Below, in pieces: positions 8,901-17,251 of a stretch of 64,000 bases of DNA. Under the pieces are notes generated by a model. That model ran no database searches. It had not been told where the DNA came from and saw only the letters and a program-made list of their open reading frames with translations. Numbering within the stretch: position 1 is the first letter of the stretch; every line of letters starts with the position of its first letter. Position numbers and translations under genes: made by a program. The DNA is from a virus, in the IMG/VR virus record IMGVR_UViG_3300003690_003472, positions 121,565-185,564 of that record; one strand, given 5' to 3'.

Positions 8901-9125
8901 ATGAACGACGAAGTAAAAGAAATATTAATTGACCTAATCGATTATTATAATAACACAGGAACAGAAGATGATCCCGGCTTTGGGGTGTTTGAGAATATTG
9001 CGCAACGCGCATCAAAAGCATTAGAAAAATACGCACAAAGCAAAAGGTTTAATTCTGCTGACGTTGATCCATATGCCATAGATGTCGTGGGATATAGAAA
9101 AACTAAACACGAAAATGATTTATAA
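8901..9125 (+). CDS. Hypothetical protein, 74 aa
   Basis: Acidic helical protein with no recognised domain, preceded by AAAAGGA. Its stop overlaps the start of the next gene by one base (TAATG). Confidence 0.6.
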   Translation: MNDEVKEILIDLIDYYNNTGTEDDPGFGVFENIAQRASKALEKYAQSKRFNSADVDPYAIDVVGYRKTKHENDL

Positions 9126-9367
9126 TGATGAGAATATTTTTAATTTTATTGTTTTTAACGGGATGTACTGTACACATTGAGGAAGAACATGTTCTTTGTG
9201 GATACTATGAAACGCCTTATTATGAAACGCCCTATGCTTGTGATCACCAATGTTGTGCTTGGCATGTTGATGATATCTATTTTTACAGCGAGTGTGCTGA
9301 AATTTGGTGTTATAATGAATATGCCTGCGCATGGCAACTTTATGATTATTCTTGTTATCCAATTTAA
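9125..9367 (+). CDS. Small Cys/Tyr-rich lipoprotein
   Basis: 80 aa. The N-terminus MMRIFLILLFLTGC is a signal peptide with lipobox LTGC. The mature part is very rich in Cys, Tyr and acidic residues (ETPYYETPYACDHQCC), so it may form disulfides or bind metal at the cell surface. A superinfection-exclusion or envelope role is only a guess. Confidence 0.65.
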   Translation: MMRIFLILLFLTGCTVHIEEEHVLCGYYETPYYETPYACDHQCCAWHVDDIYFYSECAEIWCYNEYACAWQLYDYSCYPI

Positions 9368-9370
9368 GGA

Positions 9371-9399
9371 TTGACATATGTTATCATTGGTGATATAGT
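9371..9399 (+). promoter_or_regulatory. Promoter for the tRNA-Leu gene
   Basis: TTGACA (9371-9376), 17-base spacer, extended -10 TGATATAGT ending at 9399, 14 bases before the tRNA. Confidence 0.7.
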
Positions 9400-9412
9400 G
9401 TATAGAGTATTT

Positions 9413-9497
9413 GGCCGAATGGCGGAATTGGTAGACGCAACGGACTTAAAATCCGTTATCCGTAACGGGTGTGGGGGTTCAAGTCCCTCTTCGGCTA
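9413..9497 (+). tRNA. tRNA-Leu(UAA)
   Basis: 85 nt with a long variable arm typical of leucine tRNAs. Acceptor GGCCGAA pairs with TTCGGCT (one G-U at the end). The anticodon loop contains TAA. The T-arm is GGGGG-TTCAAGT-CCCTC, and the discriminator is A. CCA is not encoded. Confidence 0.9.
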
Positions 9498-9507
9498 CAT
9501 AAAATAT

Positions 9508-9700
9508 GCCCGGGTAGCTCAGTCTGGTTAAGAGCGCTATCCAGTAGGACACTAAGGTCTGCAAGCGCATGACAAACACGGGAGTGATCATCTCGCTGCA
9601 GCTTGATTGATCCTAGCCGAAGTTAAAACACTGCAAGGGTTTTGAGCAGTGGATCTACGTTACGAGATGGAGGTCGGTAGTTCAAATCTATCCCTGGGTA
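9508..9700 (+). tRNA. tRNA-like gene interrupted by about 117 nt in the anticodon loop
   Basis: Outer parts make a full cloverleaf. Acceptor GCCCGGG pairs with CCTGGGT; D-stem is GCTC/GAGC; anticodon stem CTATC (9537-9541) pairs with GATGG (9666-9670); then AGGTC; T-arm is GGTAG-TTCAAAT-CTATC. The anticodon loop is 124 nt instead of 7. Inside it CACTGC/GCAGTG and GATCC/GGATC form nested stems, and CTGCA(A)GCG pairs with CGCTGCAG. If a C remains from the 5' side and TTACGA from the 3' side, the anticodon would be UAC (Val), but this is uncertain. It could be an unusual small intron or a decayed tRNA. Confidence 0.6.
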
Positions 9701-9718
9701 CTAAAATGTGTGAGGACA

Positions 9719-10420
9719 ATGGAAAATAATATATACCTATTTGATGTTGATGGAACGCTAACATCAGCAAGACAAAAAATGACTGATGAATTTTGTTCCT
9801 TTTTTAAGGAATGGATTAAAGATAAAAAAGTTTACTTCGTTTCTGGTAGTGATTATGAAAAACTTCAAGAACAAGTACCAAAAAACATTTTAGAATCTGT
9901 TGCTGGAGTTTTTGATTGTATGGGAAGTTCTTTTTATAATAATGGTAAAAATATATTTAAACGCACTTTCAAGCCCACTGAAGATCTTTTGTACTTTTTA
10001 ATTGAATGTTTAGCTAAGTCGCCTTATTATATTAGAACAGGCAATCACATAGAAAAAAGAATAGGAATGATCAATTTTTCTATAGTGGGTCGAAACGCTT
10101 CTTTAATCGAAAGAAGGCACTATTTTTCAACGGATCGCTTATCTAAAGAGCGAGAAAAAATAGCCGCCCAAATTAATGAAAATTTTGAAGGAATTTCTGC
10201 GTCTGTTGGTGGAGAGATAAGCATTGATATATATCCAACTGGATGGGACAAATCACAAATACTAAAAGAATTACCAAAAGGAAACTATTTTTTCTTTGGA
10301 GATCGAACACTTCCAGGCGGTAATGATTTTTCTTTAGCAAAAGCCTTGACGGATGCTGGTCATATAGTGTATGATATATCTGATTATAAAGAAACATGGA
10401 AAATTATTGCAAATCGGTGA
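9719..10420 (+). CDS. HAD-family phosphomannomutase-like protein
   Basis: 233 aa resembling eukaryotic-type phosphomannomutases (alpha-D-mannose 1,6-phosphomutase fold). HAD motif 1 is LFDVDGTLT with the nucleophilic Asp, SGSDYEKL is the motif 2 region, the cap motif is IEKRIGMINFSIVGRNAS, and the metal motif is FFGDRTLPGGND. It could make mannose-1-phosphate for glycan synthesis with the glycosyltransferase at 8087. Its last codons (IIANR-stop) lie inside the start of the next gene. A GTG at 9710 is an alternative start. Confidence 0.8.
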   Translation: MENNIYLFDVDGTLTSARQKMTDEFCSFFKEWIKDKKVYFVSGSDYEKLQEQVPKNILESVAGVFDCMGSSFYNNGKNIFKRTFKPTEDLLYFLIECLAKSPYYIRTGNHIEKRIGMINFSIVGRNASLIERRHYFSTDRLSKEREKIAAQINENFEGISASVGGEISIDIYPTGWDKSQILKELPKGNYFFFGDRTLPGGNDFSLAKALTDAGHIVYDISDYKETWKIIANR

Positions 10421-10571
10421 TTTAGTAACTGTAAGGCCTGCCAAAACTGGCTTATACATAGTAGTTGCAGAGAAATCAAAAGACACTGTTGTCCTTTATG
10501 GGAAAATAAATGATGATTATTTATCGTTACCAATGGATAAAAAATGGATAGATGTTATAAGTAAAGGATAA
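10407..10571 (+). CDS. IGDLV family small protein (isolated copy)
   Basis: 54 aa from a TTG: MQIGDLVTVRPAKTG. It uses the same overlapping start/stop element as the 42-45 kb array, here fused to the end of the phosphomannomutase-like gene (14-base overlap). A beta-rich SH3-like fold is likely. Function unknown. Confidence 0.6.
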   Translation: MQIGDLVTVRPAKTGLYIVVAEKSKDTVVLYGKINDDYLSLPMDKKWIDVISKG

Positions 10572-10576
10572 AACAG

Positions 10577-10605
10577 TTGACATTTAAAACTAAATAGGAT
10601 AATAT
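10577..10605 (+). promoter_or_regulatory. Promoter before the 10631 gene
   Basis: TTGACA (10577-10582), 17 bases, TAATAT (10600-10605). TGGAGG precedes the ATG at 10631. Confidence 0.6.
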
Positions 10606-10630
10606 TTGTATAGAAAACATTGGAGGAAAT

Positions 10631-10930
10631 ATGCCAAAAATTTATCAAGCCCACTATAAAGATCAAGACAAAGCTTGGAGGATTCACAACGCCTCTAAAA
10701 CGCTTATTCTTGTAGAGGCCAAGAAAGTGGCTAAAGCTTTTGGTAAAGAAGTAAAAGTGGATGTATTAGAAATGGATAAGCCTTCAATAAAATATCTTAT
10801 TGAATTAATGAATGGTCGCAAACCCAATTCTAGAAAACGAATATGTTCTTTTATCCCAAAAGGCAGACCAACTGTAAAAACAATTAATGGCGAAATTAAA
10901 AAAACATGGAAAGTAAAGAAGAAAAAGTAA
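10631..10930 (+). CDS. Hypothetical basic protein, 99 aa
   Basis: Strongly Lys/Arg-rich, especially the C-terminal half (RKPNSRKRICSF, KKTWKVKKKK), which suggests nucleic acid binding. No recognised domain. It has a clear ribosome binding site and its own promoter. Confidence 0.6.
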   Translation: MPKIYQAHYKDQDKAWRIHNASKTLILVEAKKVAKAFGKEVKVDVLEMDKPSIKYLIELMNGRKPNSRKRICSFIPKGRPTVKTINGEIKKTWKVKKKK

Positions 10931-10973
10931 TAATATTATATTCTCGTAACGCAAATAGGCGCAGAACTTGAAG

Positions 10974-11102
10974 ATGAGAAACGTCTGTAAGGTAATAAAG
11001 ATATCAACAATTGGGCTAATATTAGTTTCAACTGTTGTTACTATAATGGTGGCAGCAGCACCATTTTTACTTTGGGATTGTATAAAGAAAAACTACTTAT
11101 AA
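10974..11102 (+). CDS. Short membrane protein, 42 aa
   Basis: One hydrophobic helix (TIGLILVSTVVTIMVAAAPF) flanked by basic ends, stopping 4 bases before the next gene. The ribosome binding site is weak. It may be a real single-pass peptide, but length alone does not prove it. Confidence 0.4.
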   Translation: MRNVCKVIKISTIGLILVSTVVTIMVAAAPFLLWDCIKKNYL

Positions 11103-11106
11103 TAAG

Positions 11107-11427
11107 ATGAACATCACAATAAAAGCAATTAAAAAAATACAAGAAATGGCCACTAAACAAAATTTAACAAACTATGGTCTACGAATTATGGTAGTGGGCG
11201 GCGGTTGTTCCGGTTTTAGTTATAATCTAGACTTTGATGACACTAGGCAACCCAACGACTTTGTTTTAGAAGAAGATGGACTCAATATTTTTGTTGATCC
11301 TATGAGTTTTCAATATCTTGATGGTACAAAAATTGATTATGTCGAGTCTTTTATGGATACTGGGTTTCATTTTGAGAACCCTAACGCCACAACCACTTGT
11401 GGTTGCGGCTCCTCTTTTGCTATATAA
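11107..11427 (+). CDS. A-type iron-sulfur carrier (IscA/ErpA/HesB family)
   Basis: 106 aa with all three conserved cysteines: GGGCSGFSY (Cys34) and CGCGSSF (Cys98, Cys100). These carry a [Fe-S] cluster or iron for delivery to apo-enzymes. Phage copies may keep Fe-S enzymes running during infection. Length is normal for the family. Confidence 0.9.
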   Translation: MNITIKAIKKIQEMATKQNLTNYGLRIMVVGGGCSGFSYNLDFDDTRQPNDFVLEEDGLNIFVDPMSFQYLDGTKIDYVESFMDTGFHFENPNATTTCGCGSSFAI

Positions 11428-11434
11428 TAAACTA

Positions 11435-11701
11435 ATGCTAAAAATACACCATCGAATGTTTCCTTGTTATTTTATTTGGAAAGATCCAGAAAAGAGCTTC
11501 GAGACCTTAAAGTCACACATTCTTAAAGATATTAAAGAAAATAATTTTGATAGTTATGTTTTTGAAGAATATCATGATGAAAAAAAGCACTTAGAAACAA
11601 AAAACAAGCAGCTTCAAAAACATATTGAATTATTAACTCTAGAGTTAGACACTCTTAAAAAGAAAAAGAAAAAAAAGAAAGACAAAAAGGTTGACACTTA
11701 A
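11435..11701 (+). CDS. Hypothetical coiled-coil protein with poly-Lys tail
   Basis: 88 aa. A long heptad helix (HLETKNKQLQKHIELLTLEL) ends in a run of nine lysines. The ATG starts 8 bases after the Fe-S carrier stop; the in-frame upstream extension overlaps that gene and is rejected. Its 3' end contains the -35 of the next promoter. Confidence 0.55.
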   Translation: MLKIHHRMFPCYFIWKDPEKSFETLKSHILKDIKENNFDSYVFEEYHDEKKHLETKNKQLQKHIELLTLELDTLKKKKKKKKDKKVDT

Positions 11702-11719
11702 ATCTAAATAGGGTAATAT
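11691..11719 (+). promoter_or_regulatory. Promoter for two tRNA genes
   Basis: TTGACA (11691-11696), 17-base spacer, TAATAT (11714-11719), 14 bases before the first tRNA, the same layout as at tRNA-Leu. Confidence 0.7.
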
Positions 11720-11732
11720 ATTACTATGATTT

Positions 11733-11805
11733 ACTCTCGTAGCTCAGTTGGTAGAGCAAGCGGCTCATAACCGCCCGGTCGTAGGTTCAAGTCCTACCGG
11801 GAGTA
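11733..11805 (+). tRNA. tRNA with CAU anticodon (Met type)
   Basis: 73 nt. Acceptor ACTCTCG pairs with CGGGAGT, D-stem is GCTC/GAGC, anticodon loop is CTCATAA, T-arm is GTAGG-TTCAAGT-CCTAC, discriminator A. CAU could be elongator Met or lysidine-modified Ile2; sequence alone does not decide. Confidence 0.88.
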
Positions 11806-11810
11806 CTTAT

Positions 11811-11882
11811 TGCGGGTTAGAGTAGTGGTTACTCACAAGTTTCATAAGCTTGTTTAGGTGGGTTCGATTCCCACACCCGCGA
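11811..11882 (+). tRNA. Second tRNA with CAU anticodon
   Basis: 72 nt, 5 bases after the previous tRNA. Acceptor TGCGGGT pairs with ACCCGCG (one terminal wobble). D-stem GAGT/ACTC has a short loop. Anticodon stem CAAGT/GCTTG encloses loop TTCATAA. T-arm is GTGGG-TTCGATT-CCCAC. It lacks the three G-C pairs of initiators. With two CAU tRNAs side by side, one may be tRNA-Ile2. Confidence 0.85.
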
Positions 11883-11897
11883 CTTTAAAAGGACTAA

Positions 11898-12239
11898 ATG
11901 AAAATTTTAATAGGAGTCGTACTTTTCACCATTGGAAACATTCTTGCATGGTTTCAATTTAATTCTCAGTTTGTTTGGGGATGGTGGAAAGATAAGCCAA
12001 TACTACCTAATCTTATTTTTGCCATTCCTATGGGCCTTTGTTTTTGGTATGCTATTAAATATATCATGGAAGATACAAATCTTTTATGGACTTCTAAGCT
12101 TATAGGTTTTGGTGTTTCTAATATTGTATTTGCTATTTTGACCTACCTTCTTTTAAAAGAAAGTATATTTGCTCCCAAGACTTTGATTTGTTTACTTTTG
12201 TCTGTTGTTATTGTTGGAATACAAGTAGCGTGGAAATAA
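11898..12239 (+). CDS. Small integral membrane protein, four helices
   Basis: 113 aa with four hydrophobic segments: residues 1-20, 36-58, 66-88 and 95-112. They are separated by short polar loops (WWKDKP, MEDTN). The arrangement resembles small multidrug/DMT-type or lipid-associated membrane proteins, but no diagnostic motif is visible. AAAAGGA precedes the ATG. Confidence 0.65.
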   Translation: MKILIGVVLFTIGNILAWFQFNSQFVWGWWKDKPILPNLIFAIPMGLCFWYAIKYIMEDTNLLWTSKLIGFGVSNIVFAILTYLLLKESIFAPKTLICLLLSVVIVGIQVAWK

Positions 12240-12254
12240 ACAATGAAATCACCC

Positions 12255-12284
12255 TTGACATATCCACTTTAAAAATGATAGAAT
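12255..12284 (+). promoter_or_regulatory. Promoter before the helicase gene
   Basis: TTGACA (12255-12260), 18 bases, extended -10 TGATAGAAT ending at 12284. TGGAGAA follows ahead of the TTG start at 12307. Confidence 0.55.
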
Positions 12285-12306
12285 ATAATTCTGGAGAATT
12301 ATAATA

Positions 12307-13668
12307 TTGAATTATAATGAACAAGAAGATTTTTCTCAATTTGGAAAATCTTTTCAAGAAAATATGTGTCAACTAATTCTTTATGATCGTGCTTTTGCTG
12401 ATCAAATAAAAGAAGTGCTTAATATAAACTTTCTTGAATTAAAATACCTTCAAGTGTTTGTCAGGCGTGTTTTTTCTTATAAAGAAAAGTATGGAATTCA
12501 GCCTTCCAATTCTATAATGACTACAATTCTTCGAACAGAAATTTTAGAAGAAAACGAATTAGTCCAAAAACAAGTGCGTGATTTTTTTGCACGCCTAGTC
12601 AAAACAGAGGTACAAGATGCTGAATACATAAAAGAAACTTCAATTGATTTTTGTAAAAAACAAGTACTAAAAGAGGCTATTTTAAAATCAGTTTCTTTGC
12701 TTAAAAAATCATCTTTTGAAGACATTCAAAAGTTAATTAATGAAGCAATGAAGCTTGGGAACGATTCTGATTATGGCTATCACTATATTAAAGACTTTGA
12801 GCGCAGATTTGAGATAAAAGCTAGAAATCCAATAGCCACTGGTTGGAAGGTTATTGATGACCTGAACAAGGGTGGCCTTGGAAGGGGTGAGCTTGGTGTA
12901 GTAATTGCTCCTACGGGTGCTGGTAAATCCATGGCCTTAGTACATATAGGAGCACACGCAGTTAAAGAAAATAAAACAGTTATTCATTATACTTTAGAAT
13001 TGGCGGATACAATAGTTGCATCTAGATATGATAGTTGTATTACCGGAATTCCCTTGAGAGAAATTTTCAATAAAAAAGATGAAGTTTATGAAGAAATTAA
13101 AGACTTCGAAGGGCAATTAATCATAAAAGAATATCCTACTAAATCTGCAAGCGTAGACACACTTCGTAATCATTTAGAGAGGTTGCAACAACGTGATATT
13201 TTTCCTGAAATAATTATTGTAGATTATGCAGATTTATTACGTTCAAAAGACAAAAAAGATGAGAAAAGACACCAATTAGAATCTATTTATGAAGAGCTAA
13301 GAGCAATTGCTCAAGAGTTCAAATGTCCTATTTGGACAGCATCTCAAACAAACAGATCTGGTCTAAATGCAGAAGTTATTACAATGGAATCAATATCGGA
13401 AGCTTTCAATAAGTGCTTTGTGGCAGACTTTATATTTTCAATTTCACGCACTATTCAACACAAGAATAGTAATAGTGGAAGAGTTTTTATCGCTAAAAAT
13501 AGAAATGGACCAGATGGCATAGTGTATCCCATTTTTATGGATCCTGCTAATGTTAAGATAGATGTGCTTCCTCAAATTGAAACATTTGATGAGGTTAAAC
13601 AAAATGAAATTAAAAAACAAGAAGAAAGATTAAAAGAAAAGTACAAATATTACAGGAAACAAAGGTGA
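12307..13668 (+). CDS. Replicative DNA helicase, DnaB/gp41 type
   Basis: 453 aa. The N-terminal helical domain is followed by a RecA-like motor with Walker A APTGAGKS (201-208), the H1a-like HYTLELAD and Walker B IIIVDYADLLR. ISRTIQHKNSNSGRVF near the C-terminus corresponds to the DNA-binding/Arg-finger region. It should be the hexameric fork helicase working with DnaE and SSB. The TTG start is supported by TGGAGAA ten bases upstream. No separate primase is visible in this window. Confidence 0.9.
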   Translation: MNYNEQEDFSQFGKSFQENMCQLILYDRAFADQIKEVLNINFLELKYLQVFVRRVFSYKEKYGIQPSNSIMTTILRTEILEENELVQKQVRDFFARLVKTEVQDAEYIKETSIDFCKKQVLKEAILKSVSLLKKSSFEDIQKLINEAMKLGNDSDYGYHYIKDFERRFEIKARNPIATGWKVIDDLNKGGLGRGELGVVIAPTGAGKSMALVHIGAHAVKENKTVIHYTLELADTIVASRYDSCITGIPLREIFNKKDEVYEEIKDFEGQLIIKEYPTKSASVDTLRNHLERLQQRDIFPEIIIVDYADLLRSKDKKDEKRHQLESIYEELRAIAQEFKCPIWTASQTNRSGLNAEVITMESISEAFNKCFVADFIFSISRTIQHKNSNSGRVFIAKNRNGPDGIVYPIFMDPANVKIDVLPQIETFDEVKQNEIKKQEERLKEKYKYYRKQR

Positions 13669-13672
13669 TTAA

Positions 13673-15532
13673 ATGACAGAAGTGGCAACACAAATATTAT
13701 CTGATATTACTGTTCATATGAAATATGCGCGCTACCTTCCAAGAAAAAAGAGACGCGAAACTTGGTATGAATTAGTTACGCGAAATAAAAACATGCACAT
13801 TAAAACATACCCTCAATTAAAAGAAGAAATTGAAAAAGCTTATAAATTCGTGTATAATAAAAAGGTGCTTCCATCGATGAGGTCGATGCAGTTTGGAGGA
13901 AAGCCAATTGAAGTTGCACCAAATAGAATATTTAATTGTGCTTATTTACCAGTTGACGACTGGAGAGCATTTAGTGAAATAATGTTTTTATTACTTGGAG
14001 GCACTGGTGTGGGATATAGTGTTCAGAGGCACAATGTCGAAGCGCTTCCAGAAATACAAAGACCCAACGAAAAACGAAGTCGCAGATTTTTAATTGCAGA
14101 TTCTATTGAAGGGTGGGCAGATGCTATAAAAGCTTTAGTAGGGAGTTATTTTAAAGGAGGCTCCAAAGTTAGATTTGACTACAGCGATATTCGAGAAAAA
14201 GGGGCACCTCTTTTAACTTCTGGTGGCAAAGCCCCGGGCCCACAACCATTACGCGAATGTTTGGTTAAGGTTGAGGGAATTTTAAATGAAAAAGAAGACG
14301 GCGATCAATTAACATCCATTGAAGTGCATGATATTGTTTGTTATATAGCAGATGCTGTATTGGCTGGAGGGATTCGAAGAGCCGCACTAATTGCACTATT
14401 TAGCGCCGATGATGAAGAAATGTTGGCAGCAAAAACTGGAAATTGGTGGGAAAAGAATCCGCAAAGAGGCCGAGCAAACAATTCTGTTGTTTTGATGCGT
14501 CATAGAATTACAAAAGAATATTTTGATGAATTATGGGAAAGAGTAAGAGCTAGCGGCTCAGGAGAACCGGGCTTTTATTTTACAAATGATAAAGATTGGG
14601 GCACGAATCCCTGTTGCGAAATTGCTTTACGCCCTTTTCAATTTTGTAATTTAACAGAAATCAATACTAGTGATCTTTCTTCTCAACAAGAATATGAAGA
14701 AAGAACCCGCGCTGCAGCTTTCATTGGCACTCTCCAAGCTGGATATACAGATTTTCATTATCTTCGCGATGTTTGGCGCAGAAACACAGAAAGAGATGCT
14801 TTAGTCGGTGTTAGCATGACAGGAATAGCGTCTGGTAAAGTATTAAAATTAGATATGAAACAAGCTGCAAAAATTGTGAAGGAAGAAAACAAACGAGTAG
14901 CAGAAGCAATTGGCATTAAACAAGCAACAAGAACTACATGTGTTAAGCCAGCAGGCACAACCTCTTTAACTCTTGGCACCTCTAGCGGAATTCATGCTTG
15001 GCATAATAAATATTATATTAGACGTGTTCGTGTTGGAAAAAATGAAGCTATTTATAAACACTTAAAGAAGCATCATTTAGATCTAATAGAAGATGAATTT
15101 TTCAGACCACACGACACAGCAGTAATTGGCGTGCCACAAATGGCACCATATGGAGCTATTACTCGCCATGAACGAGCTACCGATTTGTTGGCAAGAATTA
15201 AAAAAGTGAGCGAAGAGTGGGTTAAACCAGGACATAGGCGAGGTCAAAATACTCATAATGTTTCCGCCACTATTAGTATTAAAAATCGTGAATGGGATGA
15301 AGTAAGAGAGTGGATGTGGGAAAATCGTGCTTGCTATAATGGTTTAAGTGTGTTACCATATGATGGGGGCAGTTATAAGCAAGCTCCCTTTGAAGATTGC
15401 AGCCGCGAAGATCATGAGCGATTAAGCGAAACCCTAAAAGAGGTGGATTTAACTCGCGTAATTGAAACGAGCGACGAAACAGATTTAACTGGTGAATTAG
15501 CATGCGCAGGTGGCGCGTGTGAAATTACATAG
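13673..15532 (+). CDS. Adenosylcobalamin-dependent ribonucleotide reductase (class II, monomeric)
   Basis: 619 aa, similar to the RTPR type. MRSMQFGG and FLLLGGTGVGYSVQ begin the catalytic barrel. NPCCEIALRPF holds an active-site Cys and Glu. CVKPAGTTSLTLGTSSGIH is the phosphate-binding loop. The C-terminal CAGGAC supplies the redox cysteines. It makes deoxyribonucleotides without oxygen but needs B12, so the host must make or import cobalamin. It starts 4 bases after the helicase stop. Confidence 0.92.
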   Translation: MTEVATQILSDITVHMKYARYLPRKKRRETWYELVTRNKNMHIKTYPQLKEEIEKAYKFVYNKKVLPSMRSMQFGGKPIEVAPNRIFNCAYLPVDDWRAFSEIMFLLLGGTGVGYSVQRHNVEALPEIQRPNEKRSRRFLIADSIEGWADAIKALVGSYFKGGSKVRFDYSDIREKGAPLLTSGGKAPGPQPLRECLVKVEGILNEKEDGDQLTSIEVHDIVCYIADAVLAGGIRRAALIALFSADDEEMLAAKTGNWWEKNPQRGRANNSVVLMRHRITKEYFDELWERVRASGSGEPGFYFTNDKDWGTNPCCEIALRPFQFCNLTEINTSDLSSQQEYEERTRAAAFIGTLQAGYTDFHYLRDVWRRNTERDALVGVSMTGIASGKVLKLDMKQAAKIVKEENKRVAEAIGIKQATRTTCVKPAGTTSLTLGTSSGIHAWHNKYYIRRVRVGKNEAIYKHLKKHHLDLIEDEFFRPHDTAVIGVPQMAPYGAITRHERATDLLARIKKVSEEWVKPGHRRGQNTHNVSATISIKNREWDEVREWMWENRACYNGLSVLPYDGGSYKQAPFEDCSREDHERLSETLKEVDLTRVIETSDETDLTGELACAGGACEIT

Positions 15533-15542
15533 GAGGAAAATT

Positions 15543-15848
15543 ATGAACGCCAAAAATGTTATTTTAAGAGAAGTAAAAGAAACCGAACAGACAGAAGAAG
15601 AAAAGAAAGAACAATATGTTGTTAATTATCTTAAATCGATGATTGCGCTTGAAGAGGCTATGGAGCCATTTAAAGAGCAGAAAAAGGATTTGCGACGAGA
15701 ATACATTGAAAATGGATGGCTTTCAAAAGATGAAATTTGGTCAGTCATAAAGGCTTTTCGTTTATATGAAAAAGGTGCAGACATGGATGATTTAAATGAT
15801 ATGTTTGATGCGATTGAACGAAGATTTGGAGAAAAAGATGTCTCTTGA
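15543..15848 (+). CDS. Hypothetical acidic helical protein, 101 aa
   Basis: TAGGAGGAAAATT gives a strong ribosome binding site for this ATG. Helical, charged (EMEPFKEQKKDLRREYIENG), with no recognised motif. It overlaps the next gene by 11 bases. Confidence 0.6.
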   Translation: MNAKNVILREVKETEQTEEEKKEQYVVNYLKSMIALEEAMEPFKEQKKDLRREYIENGWLSKDEIWSVIKAFRLYEKGADMDDLNDMFDAIERRFGEKDVS

Positions 15849-16131
15849 TCCCGGTTTACAGCCAATGAACCGGCACTTGTTAGTAGAAAAAATAGAAGAA
15901 AACATCAAAGAAGAAGAAGAAGATTCTTTAGTTTTGGTGCCAGATGATTATAAAATTGATAATCAATATGGCTTATATAAAATACTTAAGTGTGCAAAAG
16001 ATTGTGAAAAATTTAATGAAGATTTTATTAGCCGTAGAGTTATAGTAGAAAATAGCATGGTTCAAAATATACCCCTTTGGGGTAAAACATACTATTTAAT
16101 ACTGGAGAACTATGTTTATGGAATTTATTGA
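15838..16131 (+). CDS. GroES-like co-chaperonin candidate
   Basis: 97 aa, the length of GroES. The opening LQPMNRHLLVEKIEE resembles the GroES start (PLNDRVLVK). Later strands (VLVPDDYK, GLYKILKCAKDCEKF, RVIVENSMVQNI, YYLILENYVYGI) fit the GroES beta-barrel with an acidic mobile-loop region (EENIKEEEEDSL). T4 gp31 is a precedent for a divergent phage co-chaperonin. The phage encodes GroEL at 29433, which supports the call. Confidence 0.55.
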   Translation: MSLDPGLQPMNRHLLVEKIEENIKEEEEDSLVLVPDDYKIDNQYGLYKILKCAKDCEKFNEDFISRRVIVENSMVQNIPLWGKTYYLILENYVYGIY

Positions 16132-16855
16132 AAAAATACAAAAAAGCATAACAATCTTAAAGAAAAGCTTGACGAAAGAAAAATTTCATGGTTTTATTAT
16201 AGAGGCAATGAAAGAATATGAACTCATCAAAGAGATGAGTTCATATAATAGGGTTCGAAGTCATATTGAAGAAGGCGAACCGTTTGTTATAATGTCGTCT
16301 GACAGACACGAGCGTACGCCTTCTGAAAACAGAGAGGCTTATAAACAATTTAAGTCAGATTTCCAGAGTGCTGGCTTTCCCTTCACAGAATTAAAAGGCG
16401 GTTTTAAGGAAACTACTCGATTTGAAACAGATCCAGAAACTGGCGAAGAAGTAGAAGTAGAACTAGAAGAGCCGGAATATGTTATTGAAAATAGCATACT
16501 TATAACTACACACGCTCGGGAAGATATTCCTGCAGATAATACTGCCGAGGATTTATTTGATATTGCGATAGAAATATCTCAAAAATATGATCAGGAAGCT
16601 TTTATATTTGGCGAGACTGCTCAAACTGCACGAGGCACAAAAACAAAAATTATTAATGCTTTTGATAAGACCGGTGCTGAGATACAGGAAAGTTGGGCCG
16701 GTCCATGGACCAGCGTTGAAACTGTTTCTAATGACGCTGATTTTTGGTCGAGAATAAAAGGAAAACACTTTCAATTGAAAGAGAATAAAAAAACGTCTCA
16801 ACCAAAATCATGGATTGAAGCTATGAAAAAAAGTCGAAGTGGCTTAAAGTGGTAA
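16112..16855 (+). CDS. DUF3293-like protein
   Basis: 247 aa. GEPFVIMSSDRHERTPSENR, then an alternating region (FPFTELKGGFKE) and ENSILITTHA with EAFIFGETA, resembles DUF3293 proteins, whose role is unclear. The N-terminal 40 residues are helical. Starts 16112 and 16118 are both possible; TGGAGAAC fits either. Confidence 0.45.
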   Translation: MFMEFIEKIQKSITILKKSLTKEKFHGFIIEAMKEYELIKEMSSYNRVRSHIEEGEPFVIMSSDRHERTPSENREAYKQFKSDFQSAGFPFTELKGGFKETTRFETDPETGEEVEVELEEPEYVIENSILITTHAREDIPADNTAEDLFDIAIEISQKYDQEAFIFGETAQTARGTKTKIINAFDKTGAEIQESWAGPWTSVETVSNDADFWSRIKGKHFQLKENKKTSQPKSWIEAMKKSRSGLKW

Positions 16856-16891
16856 TAATTTATCTCTTAAGAATAAAGGAAAAATAAAATT

Positions 16892-17251
16892 ATGACAAAT
16901 TTATTAGTTAATACAATAATTTCCACGTTTATAATGTGCGCACCCCAAGGTGACGTCGATGACAATTTTATTGACGAGGCATTTATGAACCATCCATTTG
17001 TTGAAGAATTTTTAAGCGCCAAGCATTGGCCAGAAGTACCAAATGTGTGGATAATTAAACAACGAAATATAATTGAAGAAAGAAATACATGTAATGATGT
17101 ATCTGAAAAAGAAAAATGGGCTTCATTATGGTTAGAAGCATATTCATCAAAATCAAGCTTTAATAATAAATGTATACAAAAAAACTCTAGTTATAAGTTA
17201 TTAAATATGTGGTACCGACATATTAAAGAAGCTGTAAGAGAGTGGCGATAA
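16892..17251 (+). CDS. Hypothetical protein with possible signal peptide
   Basis: 119 aa. The N-terminus MTNLLVNTIISTFIMCAPQG is hydrophobic and could be a signal peptide or lipobox (FIMC). The mature part has several Cys and Trp residues (EEFLSAKHWPEVPNVWII). The stop overlaps the next gene by 10 bases. Family not recognised. Confidence 0.5.
   Translation: MTNLLVNTIISTFIMCAPQGDVDDNFIDEAFMNHPFVEEFLSAKHWPEVPNVWIIKQRNIIEERNTCNDVSEKEKWASLWLEAYSSKSSFNNKCIQKNSSYKLLNMWYRHIKEAVREWR

Noticed and set aside
9542-9665. Standard group I intron in the tRNA
   Set aside because: At about 117 nt it is too short and no convincing P7/R-S core or terminal G at a clear splice site could be found.
9413-9700. 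tRNA genes as a prophage attachment site
   Set aside because: No integrase or duplicated tRNA end is seen; the promoter and tRNA-Leu fit phage-encoded tRNAs.
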